This document shows positions 50,163 to 63,043 of a DNA stretch of 64,000 bases, in pieces. The stretch covers positions 1 through 64,000 of the forward strand of contig NZ_LZLS01000099.1 in assembly GCF_001673365.1 (NCBI RefSeq), in the 5' to 3' direction. The notes beneath the pieces were generated by a model. That model searched no databases and had not been told where the DNA came from. It was given only the letters and a program-made list of their open reading frames with translations. The position numbers and the translations under genes are program-made. How positions within the stretch are numbered: the first letter of the stretch is position 1; every line of letters begins with the position of its first letter. The DNA comes from Mycobacterium asiaticum (GTDB lineage: Bacteria > Actinomycetota > Actinomycetes > Mycobacteriales > Mycobacteriaceae).

Positions 50163-50777
50163 CGGGAAATCGGTGGATATGCCGCCGTAGGTGCACACCG
50201 AAAGCAGTGGACGCACACTCGATGCGACGGGCCGCCGCACACGCGATGCGCTGGCCCGCGGCGTCGAAATGCGCCGGCCCGCGGCGTCGAAGTGCGCCGG
50301 GGGTGAGTGTGAAGTGACGGCGTTGGGTGTGAAGTGTCGGCGGGAAATCGGTGAATATGCCGCCGCAGGTGCACACCCAACGGAGTGGACGCACACTCGA
50401 TGCGGCGGGCCGCCGCGCACGCGGTGCGCTGGCCCGCGGCGTCGAAATGCGCCGGGGGTGAGTGTGAAGCGTCGGCGTTGGGTGTGAAGCGCCGGCGGGA
50501 AATCGGTAAATATGCCGCCGTAGGTGCACACCGAAGGCAGTGGACGCACACGCGATGCGGCGGGCCGCCGCGCACGCGGTGCGCTGGCCCGCGGCGTCGA
50601 AGTGCGCCGGGGGTGAGTGTGAAGTGACGGCGTTGGGTGTGAAGTGTCGGCGTTGGGTGTGAAGCTACGGCGGGAAATCGGTGAATATGCCGCCGTAGGT
50701 GCACACCGAAAGCTGTGGACGCACACTCGAACGCGCCCGGCCGCCGAGTCGAAATTGCGCCGACCCGCGGCGTCGAA
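50163..50777. repeat. Four imperfect copies of a 155-178 bp repeat
   Basis: Copies begin with CGGGAAATCGGT at 50163, 50341, 50496 and 50671 (spacings 178, 155, 175; the last is partial and diverged). Each has ATATGCCGCCG, GTGCACACC, GTGGACGCACACTCGA and GCTGGCCCGCGGCGTCGAA, and the first three end in one to three GTGTGAAG units. Long open frames across the array on the minus strand are His/Pro/Arg-rich and follow the repeats, so no gene is called. Confidence 0.85.
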
Positions 50778-51200
50778 TCAGGCGATATCGGCGACGAAGA
50801 CCGCCATCCGGCGCAGCTGTAGCTTCGCCAGCGCGGGCAGTCCCTGAACGTCCGGGCCGTCAGTGCCCGCTTCCAGAATCCGTGGGTTGGTGACGTGCAC
50901 CGTGCGGCGGGCATACCGCACGTCAGCCTGCCCCGCGGCCAGCACATTCTTGACCCAATCGGTCTTGCCGTGGCCAAGCGCGATCGCCAGCGTATTGCCC
51001 TTGCGGTAAGTCGTGACGATCGTCTTGAACGGCTTACCCGACTTGCGGCCACGGTGCTCGATGGTCGCGGTCCCGGGTAGGAAGCGGGCGATCGGCTTGA
51101 GCGCCGGGTTGAGGTACTTGACCTGGATGTTCTCAAACCACACCGGATAAACCATCGGGACGCCGGGGGCGTTGTTGGGGTGTTGATCCCTTGCTGACAT
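50778..51200 (-). CDS. Nitroreductase/deazaflavin-family split-barrel protein (Rv1598c homologue)
   Basis: 140 residues from ATG 51200, with GAGGAG upstream. Core blocks [48 protein letters not shown] and [12 protein letters not shown] place it in the DUF385/F420-binding superfamily, distinct from the Ddn-like protein at 9.8 kb. The C-terminus ends right at the repeat array. Divergent from hisD. Substrate unknown. Confidence 0.85.
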   Translation of the reverse strand: MSARDQHPNNAPGVPMVYPVWFENIQVKYLNPALKPIARFLPGTATIEHRGRKSGKPFKTIVTTYRKGNTLAIALGHGKTDWVKNVLAAGQADVRYARRTVHVTNPRILEAGTDGPDVQGLPALAKLQLRRMAVFVADIA

Positions 51201-51259
51201 GGCGGGCTCCTCTTTTACCGCTGGACTGTACCGTCGAATATCCATTTGAGCTGCTCTGG

Positions 51260-51265
51260 GACAAT
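51260..51265 (+). promoter_or_regulatory. Putative -10 box (GACAAT) of the his operon
   Basis: Ends 7 nt before the GTG at 51273, suggesting a leaderless hisD transcript; first base deviates from TANNNT. Confidence 0.35.
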
Positions 51266-51272
51266 GGTCCAC

Positions 51273-54458
<3,186 letters not shown>

Positions 54459-54462
<4 letters not shown>

Positions 54463-55079
54463 GACAGAAATCCGTCGTAGTTCTGGACTACGGCTCCGGC
54501 AATCTGCGCTCGGCGCAGCGCGCGCTGGAGCGGGTGGGCGCGCAGGTGGAAGTCACCGCCGATGCCGACGCGGCGCTGGCGGCCGACGGCCTGGTGGTCC
54601 CCGGTGTCGGGGCGTTCGAGGCGTGCATGACAGGCCTGCGTGCGATCGACGGCGAACGGATTATCGCCGACCGGGTCAGCGCCGGGCGCCCGGTCCTGGG
54701 TGTCTGCGTGGGAATGCAGATTCTTTTTGCCCGCGGCGTCGAATTCGGCGTCGAGACAGTGGGTTGCGGCCAGTGGCCTGGTGCGGTCACCCATCTGGAT
54801 GCGCCGGTGATCCCGCACATGGGTTGGAATGTGGTGGATGCCGCGGGCGGCAGCACCCTGTTCAAAGGTCTGAACGCCGATACCCGTTTTTATTTCGTAC
54901 ACTCCTACGCCGCGCAGCGGTGGGAAGGTTCAGCCGAAGCAATGTTGACGTGGGCGACACATGAAGTGCCGTTTTTGGCGGCGGTCGAAGACGGACCGCT
55001 GTCCGCCACCCAGTTCCACCCGGAAAAGAGCGGGGATGCCGGCGCGGCCATCCTGCATAACTGGGTGGAGGCGCTCTAG
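54459..55079 (+). CDS. hisH: Imidazole glycerol phosphate synthase, glutaminase subunit
   Basis: 206 residues, class I glutamine amidotransferase that supplies ammonia to HisF. Cys nucleophile in [11 protein letters not shown] (about residue 84), His and Glu in [11 protein letters not shown]-terminal [20 protein letters not shown] start overlapping hisB. hisA begins 2 nt later. Confidence 0.95.
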
Positions 55080-55081
55080 CC

Positions 55082-55816
55082 ATGACGCTGATTCTGTTGC
55101 CCGCTGTCGACGTGGTCGACGGCCGTGCGGTGCGCCTGGTGCAAGGCAAGGCCGGCAGTGAAACCGAGTACGGTTCAGCGCTGGACGCCGCCCTGGGCTG
55201 GCAGCGCGACGGGACCGATTGGATCCACTTGGTCGACTTGGACGCCGCGTTCGGCCGCGGCTCCAACCGCGAACTGCTCGCCGAGGTGGTGGGCAAACTT
55301 GACGTCCACGTTGAACTGTCCGGAGGCATTCGCGACGACGACTCCCTGACCGCCGCGCTGGCCACCGGTTGCGCCCGGGTCAATCTCGGCACCGCCGCCC
55401 TGGAGAACCCGCAGTGGTGTGCCCGCGCGATCGCCGAACACGGCGACAAGGTCGCCGTCGGGCTGGACGTCCAAATCGTTGATGGTGCACACCGATTGCG
55501 TGGGCGTGGTTGGGAGACGGACGGGGGCGACCTGTGGGAAGTGCTGGATCGCCTTGACTCCGAAGGTTGTTCGCGATACGTCGTCACCGACGTCACCAAG
55601 GACGGCACGTTGGGCGGCCCCAACCTCGAACTGCTCACCGCCGTCGCAGAGCGCACCGACGCGCCGGTGATCGCCTCCGGCGGCGTGTCCAGCCTCGATG
55701 ACCTGCGCGCCATCGCGACACTGACCGACCGCGGAGTCGAGGGCGCGATCGTGGGCAAGGCGCTCTACGCTGGCCGGTTCACCTTGCCGCAGGCACTGGC
55801 CGCGGTGCGGGAGTAG
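55082..55816 (+). CDS. hisA: Phosphoribosyl isomerase A (HisA/PriA)
   Basis: 244 residues, (beta/alpha)8 barrel. Catalytic Asp in [10 protein letters not shown] and in [20 protein letters not shown] and [11 protein letters not shown] bind phosphate. In mycobacteria this enzyme also isomerises phosphoribosyl-anthranilate. The trp genes at the right end of this window include no trpF, which agrees with the dual role. It sits 7 nt before impA. Confidence 0.94.
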   Translation: MTLILLPAVDVVDGRAVRLVQGKAGSETEYGSALDAALGWQRDGTDWIHLVDLDAAFGRGSNRELLAEVVGKLDVHVELSGGIRDDDSLTAALATGCARVNLGTAALENPQWCARAIAEHGDKVAVGLDVQIVDGAHRLRGRGWETDGGDLWEVLDRLDSEGCSRYVVTDVTKDGTLGGPNLELLTAVAERTDAPVIASGGVSSLDDLRAIATLTDRGVEGAIVGKALYAGRFTLPQALAAVRE

Positions 55817-55823
55817 TTCCGCG

Positions 55824-56624
55824 ATGGATCTTGATGCGTTGGTAGCCAAGGCCGCAACCATCCTGGACGACGCGGTCGAGCCGTTCGTGGCCGGCCACCG
55901 CGCTGAGTCGGCGGTGAGCAAAAAGGGCAACGATTTTGCCACCGAGGTCGACCTCGCCATCGAGCGCCAGGTCGTCGACGCCCTCGTGGCGGCCACCGGA
56001 ATCGAGGTGCACGGCGAAGAATTCGGTGGCGCCGAATTGGATTCGCCGTGGGTGTGGGTGCTTGACCCGATAGACGGGACATTCAACTACGCGGCCGGAT
56101 CACCGATGGCGGGCATTCTGCTGGGCCTGTTGCGTGAGGGCGTACCGGTGGCAGGTCTGACCTGGTTGCCGTTCATCGGTCAGCACTACACCGCCGTGCT
56201 GGACGGCCCGCTGATGAAAAACGGTGTGCCGCAGCCATCGCTGGCCTCCGCCGAGTTGGCGGATGCGCTGGTGGGGGCCGGCTCTTTCAGCGCCGACTCC
56301 CGAGGCCGATTCCCGGGCCGCTACCGCGTAGCGGTGTTGGAGAACCTCAGCCGGCTGTCGTCGCGTTTGCGGATGCACGGATCCACCGGCTTGGACCTCG
56401 CCTATGTTGCCGATGGAATCCTGGGCGGTGCAATAAGTTTCGGTAGTCACGTGTGGGACCATGCCGCCGGAGTGGTGTTGGTGCGCGCAGCGGGCGGTAT
56501 CGTCACCGACCTGGCCGGCGAACCGTGGACCCCGGCCTCGCGCTCCGCGTTGGCCGCCGCGCCCGGTGTGCATGCCGAGATTCTCGAGATCTTGCGCAGC
56601 ACCGGCCAACCCGAGGACTACTGA
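55824..56624 (+). CDS. impA: Inositol-monophosphatase family phosphatase
   Basis: 266 residues. Metal-binding motifs EVHGEEFGG (Glu), [12 protein letters not shown] and the second site [16 protein letters not shown]. Acts on inositol-1-phosphate or a related phosphate such as histidinol phosphate; its location inside the his operon makes the latter worth considering, although mycobacterial HisN is usually assigned to another gene. Stop overlaps the hisF ATG by 1 nt. Confidence 0.87.
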   Translation: MDLDALVAKAATILDDAVEPFVAGHRAESAVSKKGNDFATEVDLAIERQVVDALVAATGIEVHGEEFGGAELDSPWVWVLDPIDGTFNYAAGSPMAGILLGLLREGVPVAGLTWLPFIGQHYTAVLDGPLMKNGVPQPSLASAELADALVGAGSFSADSRGRFPGRYRVAVLENLSRLSSRLRMHGSTGLDLAYVADGILGGAISFGSHVWDHAAGVVLVRAAGGIVTDLAGEPWTPASRSALAAAPGVHAEILEILRSTGQPEDY

Positions 56625-57466
56625 TGGCGACCAGACGCAAAAGCACGCGACACGCCGAGCAAGACGGTGAGTTTGCGTCTGCTCGCGCGTTGGCGGTGCG
56701 GGTCATCCCGTGCCTGGACGTCGACGACGGACGCGTGGTGAAGGGCGTGAACTTCGAAAACCTCCGGGATGCAGGCGATCCCGTCGAACTCGCCGCCGCC
56801 TACGACGCCGAGGGCGCCGACGAACTCACCTTTCTCGACGTGACCGCATCGTCATCGGGGCGCGCCACCATGCTCGACGTAGTACGCCGCACCGCCGAGC
56901 AGGTGTTCATCCCGCTCACCGTGGGCGGCGGCGTGCGCACCGTCGCCGACGTCGACATCCTGCTGCGCGCGGGGGCCGACAAAGTTTCGGTCAACACCGC
57001 CGCTATCGCACGCCCGGACTTGCTGGCCGAAATGGCAAGGCAATTCGGCTCGCAGTGCATCGTGTTGTCCGTCGATGCGCGAACGGTGCCGCAAGGATCG
57101 GCCCCGACACCGTCGGGCTGGGAAGTCACCACCCACGGCGGTCGCCGTGGCACGGGTATCGACGCGATCGAGTGGGCCACCCGGGGTGCTGAACTGGGCG
57201 TGGGGGAGATCCTGCTCAACTCGATGGATGCCGACGGCACCAAAGCCGGATTCGATCTGGCGATGCTGCAGGCGGTACGCGCGGCGGTCAGCGTGCCGGT
57301 GATCGCCAGCGGTGGTGCCGGCGCGGTGGATCACTTCGCGCCAGCGGTCGAGGCCGGAGCCGATGCGGTGTTGGCCGCCAGCGTCTTTCACTTTCGCGAG
57401 CTGACCATCGGGCAGGTGAAGGCCGCGATGGCAGCGGAGAAGATCACAGTGCGGATCACCACATGA
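56624..57466 (+). CDS. hisF: Imidazole glycerol phosphate synthase, cyclase subunit
   Basis: 280 residues from ATG 56624; the open frame extends back into impA and is not used. The barrel begins at about residue 25 ([20 protein letters not shown], catalytic Asp), with [32 protein letters not shown] (second Asp) and [10 protein letters not shown]. The N-terminal 20 residues ([14 protein letters not shown]) are longer and more basic than in M. tuberculosis. Works with HisH. Confidence 0.95.
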   Translation: MATRRKSTRHAEQDGEFASARALAVRVIPCLDVDDGRVVKGVNFENLRDAGDPVELAAAYDAEGADELTFLDVTASSSGRATMLDVVRRTAEQVFIPLTVGGGVRTVADVDILLRAGADKVSVNTAAIARPDLLAEMARQFGSQCIVLSVDARTVPQGSAPTPSGWEVTTHGGRRGTGIDAIEWATRGAELGVGEILLNSMDADGTKAGFDLAMLQAVRAAVSVPVIASGGAGAVDHFAPAVEAGADAVLAASVFHFRELTIGQVKAAMAAEKITVRITT

Positions 57467-57807
57467 CGCTCGACCCGAAAATCGCTGCGCGGCTGAAGCG
57501 TAACGCCGACGGCTTGTTCACCGCGGTGGTGCAGGAACGCGGCACCGGCGACGTGTTGATGGTCGCCTGGATGGACGACGATGCGTTGGCCCGCACATTG
57601 GAAACCCGTGAGGCAACCTACTTTTCGCGCTCACGCGGCGAACAGTGGATCAAGGGCGCCACCTCCGGGCACACTCAGCACGTCCATTCGGTGCGACTGG
57701 ACTGTGACGGCGATGCCGTGCTGCTGACCGTCGACCAGGTGGGCGGTGCATGCCATACCGGCGATCACACCTGCTTTGATGCCGCGGTGCTGCTAGGTCC
57801 TGACTAG
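57463..57807 (+). CDS. hisI: Phosphoribosyl-AMP cyclohydrolase
   Basis: 114 residues, monofunctional (no HisE domain). Conserved [38 protein letters not shown] and the metal/cysteine region [23 protein letters not shown] are seen in short blocks. ATGA overlap with hisF. Last gene of the operon; the 3' end overlaps the convergent kinase gene by 4 bp. Confidence 0.94.
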   Translation: MTLDPKIAARLKRNADGLFTAVVQERGTGDVLMVAWMDDDALARTLETREATYFSRSRGEQWIKGATSGHTQHVHSVRLDCDGDAVLLTVDQVGGACHTGDHTCFDAAVLLGPD

Positions 57808-59306
57808 CGCGGGCCGACGTCCAGTCCGTAGACGGCCGCCAACGCGGCACGTGTCCATTCCCGCTTGTCGACGGCCGGGGCGATCCGCTCGGTGCGGATT
57901 TCCTCGACGTCGATGGGCTTGCCGATGACAACCGCGGCAGGCACATGGAAGACGAATGAACGCCGTTCCGTCGAGATGGCCAGCATCGCGTCCTTATCGG
58001 TGAAACCGTTGGCGTGCATGACATTTTCGGCCCAGGCCATCGGCCTGATCCCGCCGAAGTCCCTGACGTACACGACCCACAGTTGGGTGCCCCGTGAGTC
58101 GAAAAGCTTCTGGACGGCACGCTCGATGACCCCGTGCTCGGCGGGCTTCAACACACGCGCTTCGTCGGTGACGAAACTGTTCAGCCGCAGTGCCGACGGC
58201 GTCGCGCTGCTGTTAGACGGTGTCGTCAGCCGTGGGGTGCCGGGCTGCCGCGACGGACTCGCCGATTGGTGCTCGGATCCGCCGCGCAGCACCACGAATC
58301 CGAGGACCGCGGCCACCGCCACCAGCGCGACCGCCACCAACGCGGCGACCAAGGTCGCCCGGCCGACGCCGCGTCGTGCGGGTGGCGCCATCAGGGGCGG
58401 GCCGCCCATTTCCGAAGGCATCGTCGGTGGCTGCGGAGCGACGGCCATCCTTGCCTGGCCGCCGAGCGCGGCCGCGAAATCCGAGCAGGACGCAAACCGG
58501 GCCGACCGGTCCTTGGCGAGCGCTCGGGCAATCACCGGATCGAGGTGAGCCAATTCCGGTCGCAGGGCGCTCAGCGACGGCGGCGGAGCCGACAGATGCT
58601 GACTGATCACCACCGCCGGGTTGGCATTGTGGAACGGGGCAATACCGGTCAACAGTTGAAATGCGGTGCATCCCAGCGCGTACTGGTCGGCGCGGCCGTC
58701 GAGGTCGGACCCCTGCAGCTGCTCCGGCGAGCAATACGCGGCGGTCCCCATCAGCATGCCGGTGGCGGTCAGCCCGCTCACGTCGTCCTGCTGCCGGGCG
58801 ATCCCGAAATCGGCGAGCAGAATCCGTCGCCGCGGGTTGGCTTCGCCCAACAGAATGTTGGCGGGTTTGACGTCGCGGTGCAGCAGTCCGCGGGCGTGCG
58901 CGTAATCGAGTGCATCGGCGACAGCCGCGACGATCTCGATCACGTCGGGCAGCGGCAGCCCGGTGGGGTACTGGTCGTGCAGCAGCCACGCCGCGTCAGT
59001 TCCCTCCACGTAGTCCATCGACAACCACAGTTGCCCGTGATACTCGCCGCGGTCGTGGATGCCGACGATGTGCTGGTTGTAGAGGCTGCCGGCCAGATCG
59101 GCCTCGCGGTTGAAGCGCTGTCGATATTCCAGATTCGAGGTGAAATCGGCAGGCAGGATTTTCAGTGCATCGCGTCGCGGAAGACGGGGATGCTGAGCCA
59201 GGTAGACCTCGCCCATGCCGCCGGCACCCAGGCGCCGCACGATGGTGTAGCCGGCGAAAAGTTCGCCTGCCCGGAGGCTTCCGCCCTCGTCAGCGCTTGT
59301 CGGCAT
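57804..59306 (-). CDS. Ser/Thr protein kinase with TM helix and external TPM-like domain
   Basis: 500 residues. Kinase domain about 20-282: GAGGMGEVY, Lys49 in [14 protein letters not shown] (Asp145), DFG Asp166, SPEQL. A Pro-rich juxtamembrane follows, then TM 317-340 ([20 protein letters not shown], approx.). An external Ser/Pro linker leads to a domain at about 378-490 ([41 protein letters not shown]) with the TPM-domain pattern of membrane-associated phosphatase-like proteins. The ATG at 59306 is 7 nt from a TAGCAT -10; ATG 59315 is an alternative. It takes the place of chaA between hisI and bcpB. Confidence 0.85.
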   Translation of the reverse strand: MPTSADEGGSLRAGELFAGYTIVRRLGAGGMGEVYLAQHPRLPRRDALKILPADFTSNLEYRQRFNREADLAGSLYNQHIVGIHDRGEYHGQLWLSMDYVEGTDAAWLLHDQYPTGLPLPDVIEIVAAVADALDYAHARGLLHRDVKPANILLGEANPRRRILLADFGIARQQDDVSGLTATGMLMGTAAYCSPEQLQGSDLDGRADQYALGCTAFQLLTGIAPFHNANPAVVISQHLSAPPPSLSALRPELAHLDPVIARALAKDRSARFASCSDFAAALGGQARMAVAPQPPTMPSEMGGPPLMAPPARRGVGRATLVAALVAVALVAVAAVLGFVVLRGGSEHQSASPSRQPGTPRLTTPSNSSATPSALRLNSFVTDEARVLKPAEHGVIERAVQKLFDSRGTQLWVVYVRDFGGIRPMAWAENVMHANGFTDKDAMLAISTERRSFVFHVPAAVVIGKPIDVEEIRTERIAPAVDKREWTRAALAAVYGLDVGPR

Positions 59307-59313
59307 GTGCAGC

Positions 59314-59319
59314 ATGCTA
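59314..59319 (-). promoter_or_regulatory. Putative -10 box (TAGCAT) of the kinase-TPM gene
   Basis: Minus-strand TANNNT, 7 nt before ATG 59306; supports that start and leaderless expression. Confidence 0.45.
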
Positions 59320-59355
59320 CTGAGTCGCCGCGTTGGTGCGGGGAGCGTTGCGGGT

Positions 59356-59811
59356 TCAGCGGCTACGCAGTGTTTCCAGCGCCTTATCCGCGTGGGTGTC
59401 CATGCTGATCTCACTGGAAATTACGTTGAGCACTCTGCTGTCGGTGTCGATGACGAACGTGGTCCGCTTGACGGGCAGAAACTTGCCGAGCAGGCCGCGC
59501 TTGACGCCGAACTGGGTGGCGACAGTGCCTTCGCTGTCCGACAGCAGCGGATAGTCGAAATGCTGCGTATCGGCGAATTTGGCCTGCTTCTGGACCGGAT
59601 CGGTGCTGATCCCGACACGGTTGGCGCCGGCCGAGGCGAATTCGGAGGCCAGGTCGCGGAAGTGGCAGGCCTCCTTGGTGCAGCCCGGCGTCATGGCCGC
59701 CGGATAGAAGAACAGCACCACGGGACCGTCGGCGAGTAGCTCGCTGAGCCTGCGTGGCGTACCCGTCTGATCGGGAAGCTCGAAGTCGGCCACGGTGTCA
59801 CCAATTTTCAT
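59356..59811 (-). CDS. bcpB: Bacterioferritin comigratory protein-type peroxiredoxin
   Basis: 151 residues. Reduces hydroperoxides with thiol cofactors. Peroxidatic Cys in AAMTPGCTKEACHFRD (about residue 44) and a second Cys five residues later, the intrahelical resolving position of many BCP proteins. Start MKIGDTVADFELPDQ at 59811, 7 nt from a TAGCGT -10 box; an upstream open frame to 60048 lies over trpE and is rejected. Divergent from trpE, 50 bp apart. Confidence 0.92.
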   Translation of the reverse strand: MKIGDTVADFELPDQTGTPRRLSELLADGPVVLFFYPAAMTPGCTKEACHFRDLASEFASAGANRVGISTDPVQKQAKFADTQHFDYPLLSDSEGTVATQFGVKRGLLGKFLPVKRTTFVIDTDSRVLNVISSEISMDTHADKALETLRSR

Positions 59812-59818
59812 GGTCGCA

Positions 59819-59824
59819 ACGCTA
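59819..59824 (-). promoter_or_regulatory. Putative -10 box (TAGCGT) of bcpB
   Basis: Minus-strand TANNNT, 7 nt before the ATG at 59811; leaderless spacing. Confidence 0.45.
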
Positions 59825-59861
59825 CGCGGCCGGTCACCGAGCCATCTGATTGGATGGTTCG

Positions 59862-61400
59862 GTGCACGCCAACCTTGCAGCCACGACCACGCGCGAGGAC
59901 TTTCGCGTGCTGGCCGCCGAGCACCGAGTGGTTCCCGTGACCCGCAAAGTCTTGGCCGACAGTGAGACTCCGCTCTCGGCATACCGCAAGCTCGCCGCCA
60001 ACCGCCCCGGCACGTTCCTGCTCGAGTCGGCTGAGAACGGACGCTCATGGTCGCGCTGGTCGTTCATCGGCGCCGGTTCGCCGACGGCGTTGACCGTGCG
60101 GGACGGGCATGCCGTTTGGCTGGGCGCGGTGCCCAAGGACGCGCCCTCCGGCGGGGATCCGTTGGATGCGTTGCGGGCCACGCTGGATGTGTTGGCGACG
60201 GCAGCGCTGCCGGGTCTGCCGCCCTTGTCCGGTGGCATGGTGGGCTATTTCGCCTACGACATGGTGCGTCGCCTCGAGCGGCTGCCCGAATTGGCCGTCA
60301 ACGACCTGCAGCTGCCGGACATGCTGTTGCTGCTGGCCACCGATTTGGCTGCCGTCGATCACCACGAGGGCACCATCACGCTGATCGCTAACGCGGTGAA
60401 CTGGAATGGCACCGACGAGCGCGTGGATTGCGCCTACGACGACGCGGTGGCGCGCCTTGACGTGATGACCGCGGCGCTCGGTCAGCCGCTACCGTCGACG
60501 GTATCCACGTTCAGCAAGCCCGAGCCACGCCACCGTGCGCAGCGCACCGTCGAGGAGTACGGAGCGATCGTCGACCATCTGGTGGAACAGATCGCGGCCG
60601 GCGAGGCTTTCCAGGTGGTGCCGTCGCAGCGATTCGAGATGGACACCGCCGTCGACCCCATCGATGTGTATCGCATGCTGCGGGTGACCAATCCGAGCCC
60701 GTACATGTACCTGCTCCAAATCCCCGATAGTGATGGCGCCGTTGACTTTTCGATCGTCGGCTCTAGTCCGGAAGCGTTGGTCACCGTGCAGGACGGCCGG
60801 GCCACGACGCACCCGATCGCCGGCACCCGGTGGCGGGGCGAGACCGACGAGGAAGACGTGTTGCTGGAAAAGGAGTTGCTGGCCGACGACAAGGAACTCG
60901 CCGAGCACCTGATGTTGGTCGACCTGGGCCGAAACGACCTGGGTCGGGTGTGCACCCCGGGCACCGTGCGCGTCGAGGACTACAGCCACATCGAACGCTA
61001 CAGCCACGTGATGCACCTGGTGTCCACGGTGACGGGGCTGCTCGCCGAGGGCCAGACCGCGCTGGATGCGGTGACCGCGTGCTTCCCGGCCGGCACCCTG
61101 TCCGGCGCTCCGAAGGTGCGGGCCATGGAGTTGATCGAGGAGGTCGAGAAGACCCGCCGCGGTCTGTACGGCGGAGTCGTCGGCTACCTCGACTTCGCCG
61201 GTAATGCCGACTTCGCGATCGCTATCCGCACCGCGCTGATGCGTCGCGGCACCGCTTACGTGCAGGCGGGTGGCGGAGTGGTCGCCGACTCCAACGGGCC
61301 CTATGAGTACAACGAGTCAAGGAACAAGGCGCGTGCGGTGCTCAACGCGATCGCCGCAGCCGAGACGCTGACCGTCCCGGGTGTGGATATAGGTGACTGA
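59862..61400 (+). CDS. trpE: Anthranilate synthase component I
   Basis: 512 residues from GTG 59862, matching MHADLAATT of M. tuberculosis; ATG 59850 is possible. Makes anthranilate from chorismate with ammonia from a glutaminase subunit encoded elsewhere. The Trp feedback site LLES ([15 protein letters not shown]) is present. Catalytic blocks: [58 protein letters not shown]. First gene of the trp cluster; overlaps the next gene by 8 bp. Confidence 0.96.
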   Translation: MHANLAATTTREDFRVLAAEHRVVPVTRKVLADSETPLSAYRKLAANRPGTFLLESAENGRSWSRWSFIGAGSPTALTVRDGHAVWLGAVPKDAPSGGDPLDALRATLDVLATAALPGLPPLSGGMVGYFAYDMVRRLERLPELAVNDLQLPDMLLLLATDLAAVDHHEGTITLIANAVNWNGTDERVDCAYDDAVARLDVMTAALGQPLPSTVSTFSKPEPRHRAQRTVEEYGAIVDHLVEQIAAGEAFQVVPSQRFEMDTAVDPIDVYRMLRVTNPSPYMYLLQIPDSDGAVDFSIVGSSPEALVTVQDGRATTHPIAGTRWRGETDEEDVLLEKELLADDKELAEHLMLVDLGRNDLGRVCTPGTVRVEDYSHIERYSHVMHLVSTVTGLLAEGQTALDAVTACFPAGTLSGAPKVRAMELIEEVEKTRRGLYGGVVGYLDFAGNADFAIAIRTALMRRGTAYVQAGGGVVADSNGPYEYNESRNKARAVLNAIAAAETLTVPGVDIGD

Positions 61401-62079
61401 TACCGGACGCCGCGGTCGGCTGACGACCGGGATCGCCCAGTTGCTGCTGGTGGTCGCAGCGGGCGCGCTGTGGGCTGCGTCCCGATTGACCTGGGTGGTT
61501 ATCCGGTCGTTCGACGGGCTGGGACCGCCTAAAGAGATCGCACTTTCCGGGGCGACTTGGTCGAGCGCGCTGGTGCCGCTGGCGATTGTGAACCTGGCCG
61601 CAGCGGTCGCCGCGCTCGCTGTGCGCGGCTGGCAATTGCATGCACTGGCGGCGCTGTTGGCGGTCGCGAGTTTCACGATCGGCTATCTGGGCGTCAGTCT
61701 GTGGGCTGTTCCCGACGTGGCCGCGCGCGGCGCGGACCTCGCCCACGTCCCGGTGGCGACGCTGGTGGGCAGTGCGCGTCAGTACCTTGGCGCCGGAATT
61801 ACGGTGGCGGCTGCGCTGTGCACTCTGCTCGCCGCGGCATTGTTGATGCGTGCCGCGCGCCAGCCCGGTGGCGCGGCGCGGACGGGCAGCACAAAGTATC
61901 TGGCACCAGGTGCCCGTCGGTCCGCGGCGCGCAATCACGACCTCAACCAGGACCACGAGGACCACACGGGCGCCGAATCCGCGGACTCCCAGCCATCGGA
62001 ACGGATGATTTGGGACGCTCTCGATGAGGGCCGGGACCTTACCGATCGGCCGCACGACTCGGACTCCGAGGGGCGGTGA
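61393..62079 (+). CDS. Trp-associated membrane protein (Rv1610 homologue)
   Basis: 228 residues, four hydrophobic segments (ITQ-type [79 protein letters not shown]) and a long charged cytoplasmic tail from about 165 (GTRS-, [19 protein letters not shown]). GTG start inside the trpE 3' end. Conserved between trpE and trpC in mycobacteria; role unknown, possibly linked to Trp-pathway membrane association. Confidence 0.85.
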   Translation: MTDTGRRGRLTTGIAQLLLVVAAGALWAASRLTWVVIRSFDGLGPPKEIALSGATWSSALVPLAIVNLAAAVAALAVRGWQLHALAALLAVASFTIGYLGVSLWAVPDVAARGADLAHVPVATLVGSARQYLGAGITVAAALCTLLAAALLMRAARQPGGAARTGSTKYLAPGARRSAARNHDLNQDHEDHTGAESADSQPSERMIWDALDEGRDLTDRPHDSDSEGR

Positions 62080-62101
62080 CGGACCCTGTCGCGGGAGTCG
62101 C

Positions 62102-62107
62102 TACCCT
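62102..62107 (+). promoter_or_regulatory. Possible internal -10 box (TACCCT) before trpC
   Basis: A TANNNT box in the 110-bp gap upstream of trpC. The gap breaks the coupling seen elsewhere in the cluster, so a second promoter is reasonable. No leader peptide with Trp codons or attenuator hairpin was found. Confidence 0.25.
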
Positions 62108-62189
62108 TCTTGCACGTCGTCGAAACGGGATGGCGGGCGTGGGGTGACCCAGAGTCGCAGTGGGTTACAGAATGAAGGGAACCGCAGGT

Positions 62190-63008
62190 ATGAGTCCGGC
62201 CAACGTGCTTGACTCCATTCTTGAGGGAGTCCGGGCCGACGTTGCCGCGCGCGAAGCCCGCGTGAGTCTTTCAGAAATCAAGGCCGCGGCCGCTGCGGCG
62301 CCGCCGCCACGCGATGTCATGGCCGCGCTGCGCGAGCCGGGCATCGGCGTCATTGCCGAGGTGAAGCGCGCCAGCCCGTCGAAGGGTCCGCTGGCAACCA
62401 TCGCAGACCCCGCCAAGTTGGCCCGCGCCTACGAAGATGGCGGCGCACGGATCATCAGTGTGCTGACCGAGGAACGACGGTTCAACGGCTCGCTCGACGA
62501 TCTTGACGCGGTGCGCGCCGCCGTGTCGATTCCGGTGTTACGCAAGGACTTTGTGGTGCAGCCGTATCAGATCCACGAGGCCCGCGCCCACGGTGCCGAC
62601 ATGCTGCTGCTGATCGTTGCCGCACTGGATCAGTCGGCGCTGGTATCGATGCTCGACCGCACCGAGTCACTGGGCATGACCGCACTCGTCGAGGTGCACA
62701 CCGAAGAGGAAGCCGACCGCGCTTTGAAGGCAGGCGCCAACGTGATCGGCGTCAATGCCCGTGACCTCACCACGCTCGAAGTCGACCGCGACTGCTTCGC
62801 GCGAATCGCACCCGGCCTGCCCAGCAAGGTGATCAGGGTCGCCGAATCCGGCGTGCGTCACACCGGCGATCTGTTGGCCTACGCTGGCGCGGGTGCTGAT
62901 GCTGTGTTGGTTGGTGAAGGTCTGGTCAAGAGCGGCGACCCCCGAGCGGCGGTCGCCGATCTCGTTACCGCGGGCACCCATCCATCCTGTCCAAAACCGG
63001 CTCGCTAG
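62190..63008 (+). CDS. trpC: Indole-3-glycerol-phosphate synthase
   Basis: 272 residues, equal to M. tuberculosis TrpC. Barrel enzyme: catalytic Lys in [12 protein letters not shown] and VLRKDFVV, Glu in [14 protein letters not shown], Asn in [10 protein letters not shown] and Ser/Gly in VAESGVRH and [14 protein letters not shown] 62190 is chosen by comparison; an upstream ATG at 62172 is less likely. No fused TrpF domain. Confidence 0.95.
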   Translation: MSPANVLDSILEGVRADVAAREARVSLSEIKAAAAAAPPPRDVMAALREPGIGVIAEVKRASPSKGPLATIADPAKLARAYEDGGARIISVLTEERRFNGSLDDLDAVRAAVSIPVLRKDFVVQPYQIHEARAHGADMLLLIVAALDQSALVSMLDRTESLGMTALVEVHTEEEADRALKAGANVIGVNARDLTTLEVDRDCFARIAPGLPSKVIRVAESGVRHTGDLLAYAGAGADAVLVGEGLVKSGDPRAAVADLVTAGTHPSCPKPAR

Positions 63009-63043
63009 CCGTTGACGTGCTGCACGCGCACTGAGTCTTTGTG

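Noticed and set aside
50042..50777. Possible CRISPR array
   Set aside because: Small units are directly adjacent without unique spacers, the large units vary in length, and no cas gene is present.
49665..51136. Two long His/Pro/Arg-rich minus-strand frames across the repeat array
   Set aside because: They follow the DNA repeats, run through nadC or the Rv1598c homologue in the wrong register, and show no protein-like conservation.
62080..62189. Trp attenuator before trpC
   Set aside because: No short leader frame with consecutive Trp codons and no convincing terminator hairpin followed by T residues.
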